Shown: one piece after another, positions 43,398 through 51,202 of the stretch
How positions within the stretch are numbered: position 1 is the first letter of the stretch
How the letters are laid out: the number at the start of each line of letters is the position of its first letter
Assembly: GCF_018613855.1 (NCBI RefSeq)
Contig: NZ_JAGGPK010000054.1
Location: forward strand, 25,986 to 89,985
DNA length: 64,000 nt
Origin: Arthrobacter sp. ISL-30
Lineage (GTDB): Bacteria > Actinomycetota > Actinomycetes > Actinomycetales > Micrococcaceae
Direction: 5' to 3'
The notes under the pieces: model-generated
What the model saw: only the letters and a program-made list of their open reading frames with translations
Database searches by the model: none
Told to the model about the DNA's origin: nothing
Translations under genes and position numbers: made by a program

Positions 43398-43670
43398 ATG
43401 CGGTGGGACGGACTGAGCGTGGACCCCAAGTACCTGGAAGCACTCTTCGCCAAGTACCCGGAGCGTCTTTCGCCTCAGGACCTCGAAGAGATCTTCGGGT
43501 TGTCCCGGAACACCGTCTACCGCTGGCTCCAAACCGGAGTGATTCCTGCTTACCAAGTCGAGAAGACATGGTTAATCGCCAGAGATCAAGTCAAGGACTG
43601 GGTCTGGGAGAACCGGAACACGCTCAGGAAGGGCCAGACACCAGAAGTGAACGACGAGGACCAGCCCTAG
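43398..43670 (+). CDS. helix-turn-helix DNA-binding protein (excisionase-like)
   Basis: A 90-residue protein starting MRWDGLSVDPKYLE; a GTG six codons earlier is possible. The segment LSPQDLEEIFGLSRNTVYRWLQTGVIPAYQVEKTWLIARDQVKDWVWEN (about 22-70) is a MerR/excisionase-type winged helix. Such proteins regulate transfer genes or element excision. Its divergent position to the DUF6668-led operon and adjacency to the VirB1-like gene indicate control of conjugation. Confidence 0.85.
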   Translation: MRWDGLSVDPKYLEALFAKYPERLSPQDLEEIFGLSRNTVYRWLQTGVIPAYQVEKTWLIARDQVKDWVWENRNTLRKGQTPEVNDEDQP

Positions 43671-43706
43671 GGCGCAGCAGCCGACGAGCAGATGTGAGGG
43701 GGACAC

Positions 43707-44789
43707 ATGCAATCACGAACGAGCGCGCCCGCGCTGGTCGCCGGCGCCGTCCTTGCACCCGTCGGCTTGGTGCTGTCCATCATCCTGTTCGGCGGGGGCT
43801 CCCAGGCCGCGGCCGATGTCTGCTCACCAACCGGGTCCAGCGTCAGCGTTGACGCAAGCCAGCTGCCCAAAGTCGCTGTTGCCGGTTACGAGGGCGAGCA
43901 ACTGAAGAACGCGGCTCTGGTCATCAATGCAGGCAAAGCCCTGGGTCTGCCTGCCCGGGGGCAGACGATCGGTGTCATGACGGCCATGGGCGAATCCGGG
44001 CTGCGTGTCCTGGACTACGGCGACGGCCCGGGCCCTGACTCCCGGGGACTGTTCCAGCAGCGCGACAACGGTGCGTGGGGGTCCTATGGGGACCGCATGA
44101 ACCCAACGACTTCAGCGACGAGCTTCTTTACCGCCCTGCAGAAGGTCAGCGGGTGGGAACAGCTCGAGCCCACCACGGCTGCGCACCGGGTCCAGCGCAA
44201 CGCCGACCCGTTCCACTACCAGTCCTACTGGGCGGCCGCCGTCGAGGTCGTTGCCGCTCTGGGCGACGTTCAGATCACCGATGCCGGCGGGACAAGCTCC
44301 TGCGGGATCCCTGGCCAATCCGGTAAAGACGATGATCTGCCGTGGCGTACGGCCAAGATCTATGAGCCATCCCCGCTGGGCATGTTCAACCGCGAATGCG
44401 TTGACTTCGCCCTCTGGCGTGTCAACCAGCAACTGGGCAGCACCACGGCCCCGTACAAGGTCCTGAACGGCACCTTCCGGCCTGACGGTGCCGTGCTCGG
44501 CTCTGCCCTTACTTGGAAAGACGGCTGGGACGCCAAGGGCTGGCCCACCGGTGGAACGCCACGTGTCGGTGCTGTCGTCTGGTACTCCCCTGGCACCGGG
44601 GGCGCCGACGGCACCTACGGCCACGTCGCCGTCGTCAAAGCCGTTAATGGTGACGGCAGCTTCCTGGAAGAGGGCTACAACGGCAACCCCGTCCCGAACG
44701 ACCACACCTACTACACCCGCACCGTAGAGAACAGCACTCCCAGCGCCTTTCTCTACCTGCCCGGCAGCGACTACCCGGAGGAACCATGA
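43707..44789 (+). CDS. VirB1-like peptidoglycan hydrolase with CHAP domain
   Basis: A 360-residue exported protein. The N-terminal helix (ALVAGAVLAPVGLVLSIILFGGG, about 8-30) acts as signal or anchor. A lytic-transglycosylase-like domain spans about 55-190 with VMTAMGESGLRVLDYGDG (catalytic Glu) and SRGLFQQRDNGAWGSYGDR. A CHAP amidase/peptidase domain spans about 220-345 with FNRECVDFALWRVNQQ (catalytic Cys about 231) and GHVAVVKAVNGDGSFLEEGYNG (His about 309). Two wall-cutting domains in one protein fit local opening of the thick Gram-positive wall for DNA transfer. It is coupled to the next gene (ATGA). Confidence 0.92.
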   Translation: MQSRTSAPALVAGAVLAPVGLVLSIILFGGGSQAAADVCSPTGSSVSVDASQLPKVAVAGYEGEQLKNAALVINAGKALGLPARGQTIGVMTAMGESGLRVLDYGDGPGPDSRGLFQQRDNGAWGSYGDRMNPTTSATSFFTALQKVSGWEQLEPTTAAHRVQRNADPFHYQSYWAAAVEVVAALGDVQITDAGGTSSCGIPGQSGKDDDLPWRTAKIYEPSPLGMFNRECVDFALWRVNQQLGSTTAPYKVLNGTFRPDGAVLGSALTWKDGWDAKGWPTGGTPRVGAVVWYSPGTGGADGTYGHVAVVKAVNGDGSFLEEGYNGNPVPNDHTYYTRTVENSTPSAFLYLPGSDYPEEP

Positions 44790-45301
44790 AACGCGCCCTG
44801 ACAGCCCTCGCGGCCCTGCTCGTGTGCACGGCCTGCGCGCCGGTATCCAGCTCTACGTCCGCGGAACCATCGCCGAGTGCTTCCGCCGCCAGCTCAGCCA
44901 CGCTCAGCGCGGGCGGTAAGCCCCAAGCTCCCGGCGGCACAGCGCCAGCCACGCTTGGCATCGCCTGGGACGAGGCAAGCAAAACAGCCGCGCTGGAAAC
45001 CGCAACCAAAGCCATGACGCTTTACGCCCGTCCCACGGTCCCGGACAAACAATGGATCCAGGAGCTCGGGCAGCTGCTGACCGCCCAAGCAACCGCTGAT
45101 TACCAATACGTTGACCCGGCCAACATGCCGGTCACCAGGATCACTGGAACGGGCCAGCTCAGGATCGATGAGAACAACGGTTTCGGCTGCCATGTCGTGT
45201 TTCCCACCGATGCCGGCGACTACGACGTGCAGCTGCTCCGCAGCGCGGCCGACAAGCCCTGGCAGGTCAACCGTTTCACGCCCCCGAACGGCACGAAGTA
45301 A
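44786..45301 (+). CDS. small lipoprotein of the transfer operon
   Basis: A 171-residue exported protein: signal peptide MKRALTALAALLVCTACAPV with lipobox VCTACA (Cys about 17). A Ser/Ala/Pro linker follows to about residue 55, then a compact domain (LETATKAMTLYARPTVPDKQWIQEL ... DVQLLRSAADKPWQVNRFTPP). The domain, about 110 residues of alternating helix and strand, may be NTF2-like as in VirB7/8-type partners, but this is inference. It overlaps the hydrolase gene by four bases and precedes the ParA-like gene by six. Confidence 0.75.
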   Translation: MKRALTALAALLVCTACAPVSSSTSAEPSPSASAASSATLSAGGKPQAPGGTAPATLGIAWDEASKTAALETATKAMTLYARPTVPDKQWIQELGQLLTAQATADYQYVDPANMPVTRITGTGQLRIDENNGFGCHVVFPTDAGDYDVQLLRSAADKPWQVNRFTPPNGTK

Positions 45302-45307
45302 GGACAG

Positions 45308-46771
45308 ATGATGGAAACTCAAGCGCTCGACTTCCCCAAGATCAACGCCGTTCTGCGGACCAACGGAACCGGCGAAGTCACCATCAACGGGACCTCCCAC
45401 GCGATCGAGGCCGCCGACGAAGCCGCCGTCCTCACCGACGCCCTGCGTATCATCACCGAAACCGCTGCTCAGCTCGGCCGGCCCGTCCGCGTCAGCACCA
45501 CTGACCCGGACGGGCAGGGTTTCATCATCGTCTCCCCCGAGGGCGTCGTCAGCGAGGCCGCTCCGGTCAAGCCCACCCCGAAGCGGGAGCAGGACCGTCT
45601 GCCCGTTACGGCAGCCCCTTCGCCCGAAACAGCCAAGGCCACGACCACGGCCGCGCCTGCACCTACGCCTGTTTCGGTCCCTGCTTCCTCTCCGTCCAAG
45701 GAGGCGTCGGCACAAGCTGCCGGCGCTGCGCCGGTGACCTTCAGCGCAGCCGTTGCGTCCGCGCCCGCCGAGGGGCCCGCACCGGCTGCTGTGGCAGCCG
45801 GTGGGGAGCCTGCCGCCCGGCGCAGCCTCAAAGACACTTCGTTCCTCATTAGCGCGCCTGTGCTCCAGCCGGCCACGCGCGGCTGGCGGGGCGTTCTCAG
45901 CCGCTTGGGTTTCCGGATGGACCCCTCACCCGAAGAGCTGGCCGAACGGGAAGATATCCGCATCGTGAGTCAGCACTGGCCCGGCCCCCGCACCGTCGCG
46001 GTCGTCAACCGCAAGGGCGGAGCGAACAAGACCCCCACCGTCGTCATGCTCAGCGCGATCCTGGCCCGCTACAGCGGCGCAGCGACCGTCGCCTGGGACA
46101 ACAACGAATCACAGGGCACGCTCGGCTGGCGCACCGAAAAAGGCGGCCACAACAACAGCGTCCTGGATCTCATCGACTCATCCCAGGCGCTGCTCTCCCC
46201 CAGCGCCCAGGCAGCCGAAATCGCCCAGTTCGTCCACCACCAGACCTCGGACAAGTTCGACGTCCTGCGCTCGGACGAGAACGAGGAGGGCGACCACGAA
46301 GTGACCGCAGAGGAGGTGGACATCGCCCACCAGGTACTCACCCGCTACTACCGTCTGATCGTCATGGACTCCGGAAACACGGCCCGGGCCGCAAATTGGC
46401 GGAGAATGATCCACCACACCAATCAGCTCGTGGTCCCCGTGACAGCCATCGAAGACCGCGCCGAGGCCGCACGCCTGACTCTCCAAACCCTCGAATCCCG
46501 TGGCGGCCACGACGCCGAACTGGCCCGCAACGCCGTCGTCATCGTGTCCGAATCCACCGACGCCAAGCGCAGCATGAGCGGCGACGCCCTCAAACGCGCC
46601 AAGGACGAGGCCAGGCGGATCGCTGACGGCTTCGCCCCCCATGTACGAGCCGTGGTCCGAATCCCCTACGACCCCGCACTGGTCAACGGCCCCATCCGCT
46701 ACGACGCCCTCCAGCCCGCCACCCAGCGCGCGTGGCTTGCCGCGGCTGCCGCCGTCGCAAAAGGTTTCTAA
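45308..46771 (+). CDS. ParA/MinD-like ATPase of the transfer operon with altered P-loop
   Basis: A 487-residue protein. The N-terminal 80 residues form a small alpha/beta module (INAVLRTNGTGEVTINGTSH). A long Ala/Pro/Ser/Thr linker spans about 90-175. The C-terminal half is ParA-like: VAVVNRKGGANKTPTVVMLSA near 232-252, VAWDNNESQGTLGWR near 262 and LIVMDSGNTARAANWRRMIHHTNQLVVPV near 350. The Walker A reads KGGANKTP instead of KGGVGKTT, so the second glycine and the last threonine are changed. Comparable large ParA-like proteins occur in actinobacterial conjugation loci, perhaps positioning the transfer machine. Confidence 0.8.
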   Translation: MMETQALDFPKINAVLRTNGTGEVTINGTSHAIEAADEAAVLTDALRIITETAAQLGRPVRVSTTDPDGQGFIIVSPEGVVSEAAPVKPTPKREQDRLPVTAAPSPETAKATTTAAPAPTPVSVPASSPSKEASAQAAGAAPVTFSAAVASAPAEGPAPAAVAAGGEPAARRSLKDTSFLISAPVLQPATRGWRGVLSRLGFRMDPSPEELAEREDIRIVSQHWPGPRTVAVVNRKGGANKTPTVVMLSAILARYSGAATVAWDNNESQGTLGWRTEKGGHNNSVLDLIDSSQALLSPSAQAAEIAQFVHHQTSDKFDVLRSDENEEGDHEVTAEEVDIAHQVLTRYYRLIVMDSGNTARAANWRRMIHHTNQLVVPVTAIEDRAEAARLTLQTLESRGGHDAELARNAVVIVSESTDAKRSMSGDALKRAKDEARRIADGFAPHVRAVVRIPYDPALVNGPIRYDALQPATQRAWLAAAAAVAKGF

Positions 46772-46839
46772 GAGCGATGAAACCGACACGCCGTACTTTA
46801 TGTCCAGTCCCCAGCGTTTCAGAAACTAACGTGAGGGGC

Positions 46840-47070
46840 ATGGCAATTCAGAAACGCGCACGCGGAGGACGCCCTTCTAAAGGGGACCGTCATGTTCTGA
46901 CTACCCGGCTCCCCGTTGCAGACGCAGAAAAGTTGTTCGCTGTAGCAGATCACCAAGGGCAGTCGGCCAGTGAGTTCATCGCACATGCCGTTGCTGAAAA
47001 GCTCGCCGCCATCGACATGACATTCGTTGCCGGCCAGGGGGAACTGCCTATCGGCCGTATCGCCTCTTAA
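46840..47070 (+). CDS. small ribbon-helix-helix DNA-binding protein
   Basis: A 76-residue basic protein; start MAIQKRARGGRPSKGDR follows GAGGGG. The segment HVLTTRLPVADAEKLFAVADHQGQSASEFIAHAVAEKLAA reads as an RHH (CopG/MetJ-like) fold: a beta strand with alternating contact residues and two helices. The N-terminus RGGRPSKGDR is like other DNA-contacting arms. It precedes the replication gene and is followed by a terminator. It may control rep copy number, although this is inference. Confidence 0.75.
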   Translation: MAIQKRARGGRPSKGDRHVLTTRLPVADAEKLFAVADHQGQSASEFIAHAVAEKLAAIDMTFVAGQGELPIGRIAS

Positions 47071-47075
47071 AAGAG

Positions 47076-47100
47076 GAAGGCCCGCACTAGGCGGGCCTTC
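47076..47100 (+). terminator. rho-independent terminator after the RHH gene
   Basis: GAAGGCCCGC (47076-47085) and GCGGGCCTTC (47091-47100) form a perfect 10-bp stem with loop ACTAG, six bases past the stop. A short pyrimidine tail TCG follows. Confidence 0.8.
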
Positions 47101-47209
47101 TCGAAGCATTAAGTCCAGATCCAGTTCTTGGCGGGACACGATCTGAACTTTTACAACACCCACGCTGTGGGTGCCATTTGTGTTACCTCGAAAGGAACTA
47201 CTGCACACC

Positions 47210-49054
47210 ATGGTACCGGAACCGGTATCGGCGTCAACGCATGCCCTTATGGGTGTCGCGCCGTACGTGAAGCCAGAAGATGCATGGAGCCTTGCTCCGA
47301 TGATTGCTGGCGCCCCTTCTTACCGATTTGGTCGTTGGATTGGCTCGCGGTTTCAGTACCCCCGGCCGAGCAACGCACCGAAAATCACTCGGGTACTGCC
47401 GGAACGTCCTGCGGCGGTAATGGTGCATGGCCCGGATGGCAGTGTTGCCACGCTGTGCCTGGACTTTGACACGTCCAAGGCCCTCAAAGGTGTGGTTGAC
47501 GCGGACGCTGCCCGGGTGGGGCGGTTGTTGGCGGCGTGCGGGATGGTTTTTGTTGAGGACTTTTCCCCTAGTGGCGGCCGCCACCTGTACATCCCGCTGC
47601 GGGACCGTATCGGAGCAGCTGAAGCCAGGGAACTGGTCGAAGCACTCGCACTGACGGCGAGGAGTCTAGACCCGAGTCCGCACCAAAACATCACGGATGG
47701 CTGTATCCGCGTCCCTGGATCGGTGCACAAGGCTGGCGGGCACCAAACCCTAATCACTCCACTCTCCCAGGCCTACGACATCCTGCGGCGACGCAACCCA
47801 GCCTCTGCGCTGATGGAGCTTCGGTCTGCGCTGGCTCCGGAGCTAACCCGGAAGCGCGCACTCAAAGCCCGTGCAGCCAGGACTGTTGCCGGGCAGCGAA
47901 CCGGGATTCTGCCGGCACTACCGCTAAACGCTGGTAGTGAAGCGCCGCTGCGCAAGGTCGCCCGAACCGGCCTGTACGACACGGCCAGGTACAAGGGCCC
48001 ATCCGAGGCTCGCATGGCTGTCCTGAACCACTTCAGCGCCTGTGGCTGGTCCCTGCAAGACGTCGAGAACGAACTTACCGGCCAGTTCCCGGGGCTGGCC
48101 GCCCTATACGGAACCCCCCAACGCCAGGCGCGACTCCTGCCCTACGAGTGGACCAAAGCCCAGTCCCTCACTTCCAACCAAACCCTTCAGAAACGACTCC
48201 CCCGTAAACACAGGAAAAAGAGTGCCCCTATTAACAACACAAGCCCAACTTTAACCACCGGGGGGGCAGGGAAACTTAGCAGCGCCGGTGTGCGGCAGCT
48301 CGTAAACGACCTGGAAAATGTCCTTTACGCAGTCCTCGATCACAGACTGCAAGCCAGAGGCCGGCAAGGCCTAAGCCTCCGCCTGCTCATTCGTGGGCTA
48401 CTGGGCTATATGAGAGCCAAGGAAACTGATGTTCTTGACGTTGGATGTCGAACTCTTGCTGTGGCGATGGGAAAACACCACGTCACCATTGCGCGGCTTC
48501 TCCCCGTCCTGGTTGCTGCCTCCGATGGAATCCTGACTAAAGTCATGGACGCACGTCACAAAGCCGCCGACGTGTATCTCATCCAGCTCCCCGAGCAGTA
48601 CCAACAACTAGCCCGCGAACTAGCTTGGCGAAAAGGAAAAATTCATGCCATTCGGCCTGTTTTTCGGGCACTCGGGGATGCTACAGCGCTGGTGTACGAA
48701 GCCATCGAACGCGGCCGCCACTCCCCCAAAACTGCGGATCTCGTGCGGGCTACCGGTGTCAGCCGGAATGCATGCTCGGCCGCGTTGGCCGAGATGGAAG
48801 CCTTGGGTATGGTCCAGCGCCAGGGACACGCGTGGAAGACCACCACAGTCAACTTACGCATGCTCGCGGCACGACTCGGTGTGATGGATGACTACCTTGA
48901 TCAGATCAGCCGTAACCGGAATGAACGCGCTGCTTGGCACGCCTACCTAGACCGGTTTCGTACCCCCAAGGTCGAAGAGACTGAGTTGTTTGATCTAGAA
49001 CGGGACGAGTACTGGATACCACCCGACGATGCGGCAATTTGGCATGTAGCTTGA
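47210..49054 (+). CDS. plasmid replication protein with primase-polymerase (AEP) domain
   Basis: A 614-residue Rep protein. I chose the ATG giving MVPEPVSAST, which has AAGGA 13 bases upstream; a GTG 13 codons earlier is possible. Residues about 30-210 resemble an archaeo-eukaryotic primase/polymerase: VATLCLDFDTSKALKG (paired acidic metal ligands, Asp about 84 and 86), FVEDFSPSGGRHLYIPL (His about 125) and DGCIRVPGSVHKAGGHQTLI. A linker with basic stretches (KRLPRKHRKKSAP near 340) leads to a C-terminal winged-helix pair (LAVAMGKHHVTIARLLPVL; LVRATGVSRNACSAALAEMEALGMVQRQG). Primase-type Rep proteins initiate actinobacterial plasmids. The intergenic region downstream is the likely origin. Confidence 0.85.
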   Translation: MVPEPVSASTHALMGVAPYVKPEDAWSLAPMIAGAPSYRFGRWIGSRFQYPRPSNAPKITRVLPERPAAVMVHGPDGSVATLCLDFDTSKALKGVVDADAARVGRLLAACGMVFVEDFSPSGGRHLYIPLRDRIGAAEARELVEALALTARSLDPSPHQNITDGCIRVPGSVHKAGGHQTLITPLSQAYDILRRRNPASALMELRSALAPELTRKRALKARAARTVAGQRTGILPALPLNAGSEAPLRKVARTGLYDTARYKGPSEARMAVLNHFSACGWSLQDVENELTGQFPGLAALYGTPQRQARLLPYEWTKAQSLTSNQTLQKRLPRKHRKKSAPINNTSPTLTTGGAGKLSSAGVRQLVNDLENVLYAVLDHRLQARGRQGLSLRLLIRGLLGYMRAKETDVLDVGCRTLAVAMGKHHVTIARLLPVLVAASDGILTKVMDARHKAADVYLIQLPEQYQQLARELAWRKGKIHAIRPVFRALGDATALVYEAIERGRHSPKTADLVRATGVSRNACSAALAEMEALGMVQRQGHAWKTTTVNLRMLAARLGVMDDYLDQISRNRNERAAWHAYLDRFRTPKVEETELFDLERDEYWIPPDDAAIWHVA

Positions 49055-49747
49055 GGCGGGAATGACAGGAAAGAGTTAGGGGTGCATCACGGTGAAGGCC
49101 TGCAAGCAAGTCGAGGAGGATCTTCACGATCTCGAGCGTGAATCTCATTGGCTGGCACCCCCCCATTGTTTCTGCCTTATGGAAAGCGGCCTAAGACTCT
49201 CTTAGTTCTTGCCGCCTGTCGTGAACCCGCGGTCGGACAAAGGAGCATGCGGAGAGAATCAATCTTGACGTATTTATTATTGTGGCGTTCTACTGCTGCT
49301 GGTGGGGCGGCTCTTCTGTGGAACTCTGTGCACCCTCAGACTTTGCGCCTGGAAGTGTCTTCGGTTAGAAGGGCTGGTAACTCCAGCGTGTCCCCGGCTC
49401 AAACGAGTCGGCCCCAATGTTGGCGTTATGAAGACGTCATCATCACGCAATAGCCCTTGAGTCTTGTGCCCCACAGTACGGGCGTGTGCCCTCAGCCCTC
49501 GTGGATTAGCGACATATGAAATAAATCCAGACGTATTTATCGGGTTCTCATGCGGTGGGCCGCTAAAGGCGCCCATGCAGTACCGGTGAAAGTTCTTGAG
49601 GGCACTCCCCGGGCCTTTCTCTGGCGAGCTGCTGGTGCCCATGTGACGCCAGGGATAGTTCTCCGTCGCCTCCCGGAGCCAGGCGTTGGATCTTGGGAAA
49701 CGCCCCTCTTCCTCTATAGCTTCGCTTTTATGCAGCGACGCGCCGAG

Positions 49748-49766
49748 ATAAATACGTCATGACGTA
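49748..49766. repeat. partition-type palindrome 1
   Basis: ATAAATACGTCATGACGTA. The core TACGTCATGACGTA is a perfect 14-bp palindrome. It is followed by AAGATAGACAGATAGATTG. Confidence 0.7.
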
Positions 49767-49841
49767 AAGATAGACAGATAGATTGATAGCCGGATGTCCA
49801 GTTTGAGCTTGGGGCGGACGTGTACCGCCGCCTCGGCAGTA

Positions 49842-49860
49842 ATAAATACGTCATGACATA
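49842..49860. repeat. partition-type palindrome 2
   Basis: ATAAATACGTCATGACATA, one base off the first palindrome, 94 bp downstream of it and about 70 bp before the parA start. It is followed by AAGATAGATTGATTGACGG. It is well placed for autoregulation of the par operon. Confidence 0.7.
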
Positions 49861-49930
49861 AAGATAGATTGATTGACGGATGGATAGATTGGCAGACAGC
49901 CAGATTTATTAATTGCAATTGAGGTGACAC

Positions 49931-50701
49931 GTGAAAGTAACTGCGATAGGGAACCGAAAGGGCGGAGTCGGTAAGACCTCTGTGACATTGGGTCTTGCCA
50001 CCGGTTTGAAGTTGATTGGCAAAAAAGTGCTCGTGATCGACCTGGATCCTCAGGCAAACGTCACCGAAGCACTTGAAGGTTCCGGTGAGTTCGACGTTTT
50101 CGACGTGTTGTATGGGGGAGATGCCGGCACTTTGGGTCAGGCCATCACCGAGACCTCTTGGCCTGGCATTGATCTCATCCCGAGCTCCGAATCGCTTGCG
50201 CGGCTGGAATCGGAAAGCATCATGACACCAGAGTTGCGGTTGAAGACCGCCGCCTGGGGCGCTGAGGAATTGATGGCATACGATCACATTCTTCTGGATC
50301 TTCCTCCCGCGTTGGGTCGTCTTACGCTCAATGGCCTTATTTGGGCTGATCGAGTCCTTGCCATAACGGAGCCTGCGGCCTTCTCGGTGAAAGGCGTCAC
50401 CGAATTCCTGGAGACAGTGAAGAAAGTGCAGTCGTTACCGCACCTGAATCCGGCACTTGAGTTCCTAGGAATCATCATCAACAAGACCAGTTCGCCCCTG
50501 ACAGGGGAGCATGCCTTCCAAATCGGCGAATTGGAGGCTGCCTATGGGCAAGACGTAAGGAGTCCTCACCTTCCGCTCAGGACGGCCATGCAGGACTCTG
50601 TCAGTTCGAGAGCCCCTCTTACAAAGCTCAACAGCAGGGGAGCTGTAATCATGACCGAAAAGTTCATCGAGCATGCTCGCTTTATCGATGGAGTCAACTG
50701 A
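49931..50701 (+). CDS. parA: ParA-type partition ATPase
   Basis: A 256-residue Walker-type ATPase of the small (type Ib) class, lacking an N-terminal HTH. GTG start after GAGGTGACAC. Deviant Walker A NRKGGVGKTSVTLGLATGL (residues 8-26), Walker A' DLDPQANVTEAL near 36-47, and Walker B HILLDLPPALGRLTLNGL near 118. It moves plasmid copies using a DNA-bound partner, which is the next gene (the stop TGATG overlaps its start). Type Ib systems are usually self-regulated by the RHH partner binding to palindromes upstream, which are present here. Confidence 0.95.
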   Translation: MKVTAIGNRKGGVGKTSVTLGLATGLKLIGKKVLVIDLDPQANVTEALEGSGEFDVFDVLYGGDAGTLGQAITETSWPGIDLIPSSESLARLESESIMTPELRLKTAAWGAEELMAYDHILLDLPPALGRLTLNGLIWADRVLAITEPAAFSVKGVTEFLETVKKVQSLPHLNPALEFLGIIINKTSSPLTGEHAFQIGELEAAYGQDVRSPHLPLRTAMQDSVSSRAPLTKLNSRGAVIMTEKFIEHARFIDGVN

Positions 50702-51024
50702 TGCCAGTAGAGAGAAAATCAGCGATCCGCAAGGCACCCGCCGCGGACGTAGTCGATGTTCTGACCTCCCGAAGCGACAGTAGGCAAGAGCTGTCTACGG
50801 AACCTTCGCGTGCACAGTCACCTGACCCGCTAGAGGTTGCTCCTCGAGTATCGACAAAAAGGCGGCCGGGACCGGGCCGCCCTCGAAGCAAACGTCGGAT
50901 GGAACCCTTCTCCTCAAAGATCGAAATCGAACTCAGAGACGCGATGGATGACTATGTGGCTGAGCACGGACTTTCGATCATCGACTTCCTGGATGAGGCA
51001 GTCAGGGACCGCCTCAAAAAATAA
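50701..51024 (+). CDS. RHH-type centromere-binding partition protein
   Basis: A 107-residue ParB/ParG-like partner. Residues 1-65 are polar and disordered-looking, with basic PGRPRSKRRMEPFSSK near 55-72. The C-terminal KIEIELRDAMDDYVAEHGLSIIDFLDEAVRDRLKK (72-107) matches a ribbon-helix-helix fold. The flexible arm plus RHH is the ParG/omega plan: the arm stimulates ParA and the RHH binds the centromere. It overlaps parA by one base. Confidence 0.88.
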   Translation: MPVERKSAIRKAPAADVVDVLTSRSDSRQELSTEPSRAQSPDPLEVAPRVSTKRRPGPGRPRSKRRMEPFSSKIEIELRDAMDDYVAEHGLSIIDFLDEAVRDRLKK

Positions 51025-51044
51025 TTACGTCTTGACGTAATTAT
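51021..51044. repeat. palindrome at the end of the par operon
   Basis: ATAATTACGTC, TT, GACGTAATTAT: two perfect 11-bp arms with a two-base spacer. It overlaps the stop codon region of the RHH gene. It shares TACGTC and GACGTA with the upstream boxes. It may be an extra centromere or operator site, or a terminator. Confidence 0.7.
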
Positions 51045-51142
51045 CCGCCATCAACTGCCGTGTCCGAGGGTAGTCAATAACGACCGTTTCTGACTTACCT
51101 TCGGCATTGCTCCAGAAAGAGTCGAAAAAGTACTCATATTGT

Positions 51143-51181
51143 TGGTCAAAACTGGTTTCCGAAACAGAAGCTGGTCAAAAC
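51143..51181. promoter_or_regulatory. candidate resolvase site (res)
   Basis: A direct repeat TGGTCAAAAC (51143-51152 and 51172-51181) flanks the dyad GTTTC-C-GAAAC (51155-51165). A related GTTTCTGAC lies near 51087. Such a cluster of short dyads just upstream of a serine resolvase gene fits a res site. Confidence 0.45.
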
Positions 51182-51202
51182 CTTGGATGGAGGCTTTTTG
51201 AC

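Larger units (their letters stand above)
49055..49930. other. replication/partition intergenic region with repeated boxes
   Basis: This 876-bp AT-richer stretch between rep and parA holds no gene. It contains the 11-mer GACGTATTTAT at 49267-49277 and 49530-49540 and its inverse ATAAATACGTC at 49748-49758 and 49842-49852. The last two are extended to the palindromes TACGTCATGACGTA (49753-49766) and TACGTCATGACATA (49847-49860), 94 bp apart, each followed by GATAGATT-type tetranucleotide runs. It is a strong candidate for centromere (parS/parC) and possibly origin. Confidence 0.75.

Noticed and set aside
49741..49900. The repeated AT-rich boxes as a CRISPR array
   Set aside because: Only two long units, no conserved spacer length series, and no cas genes nearby; palindromes and parA context fit a centromere.
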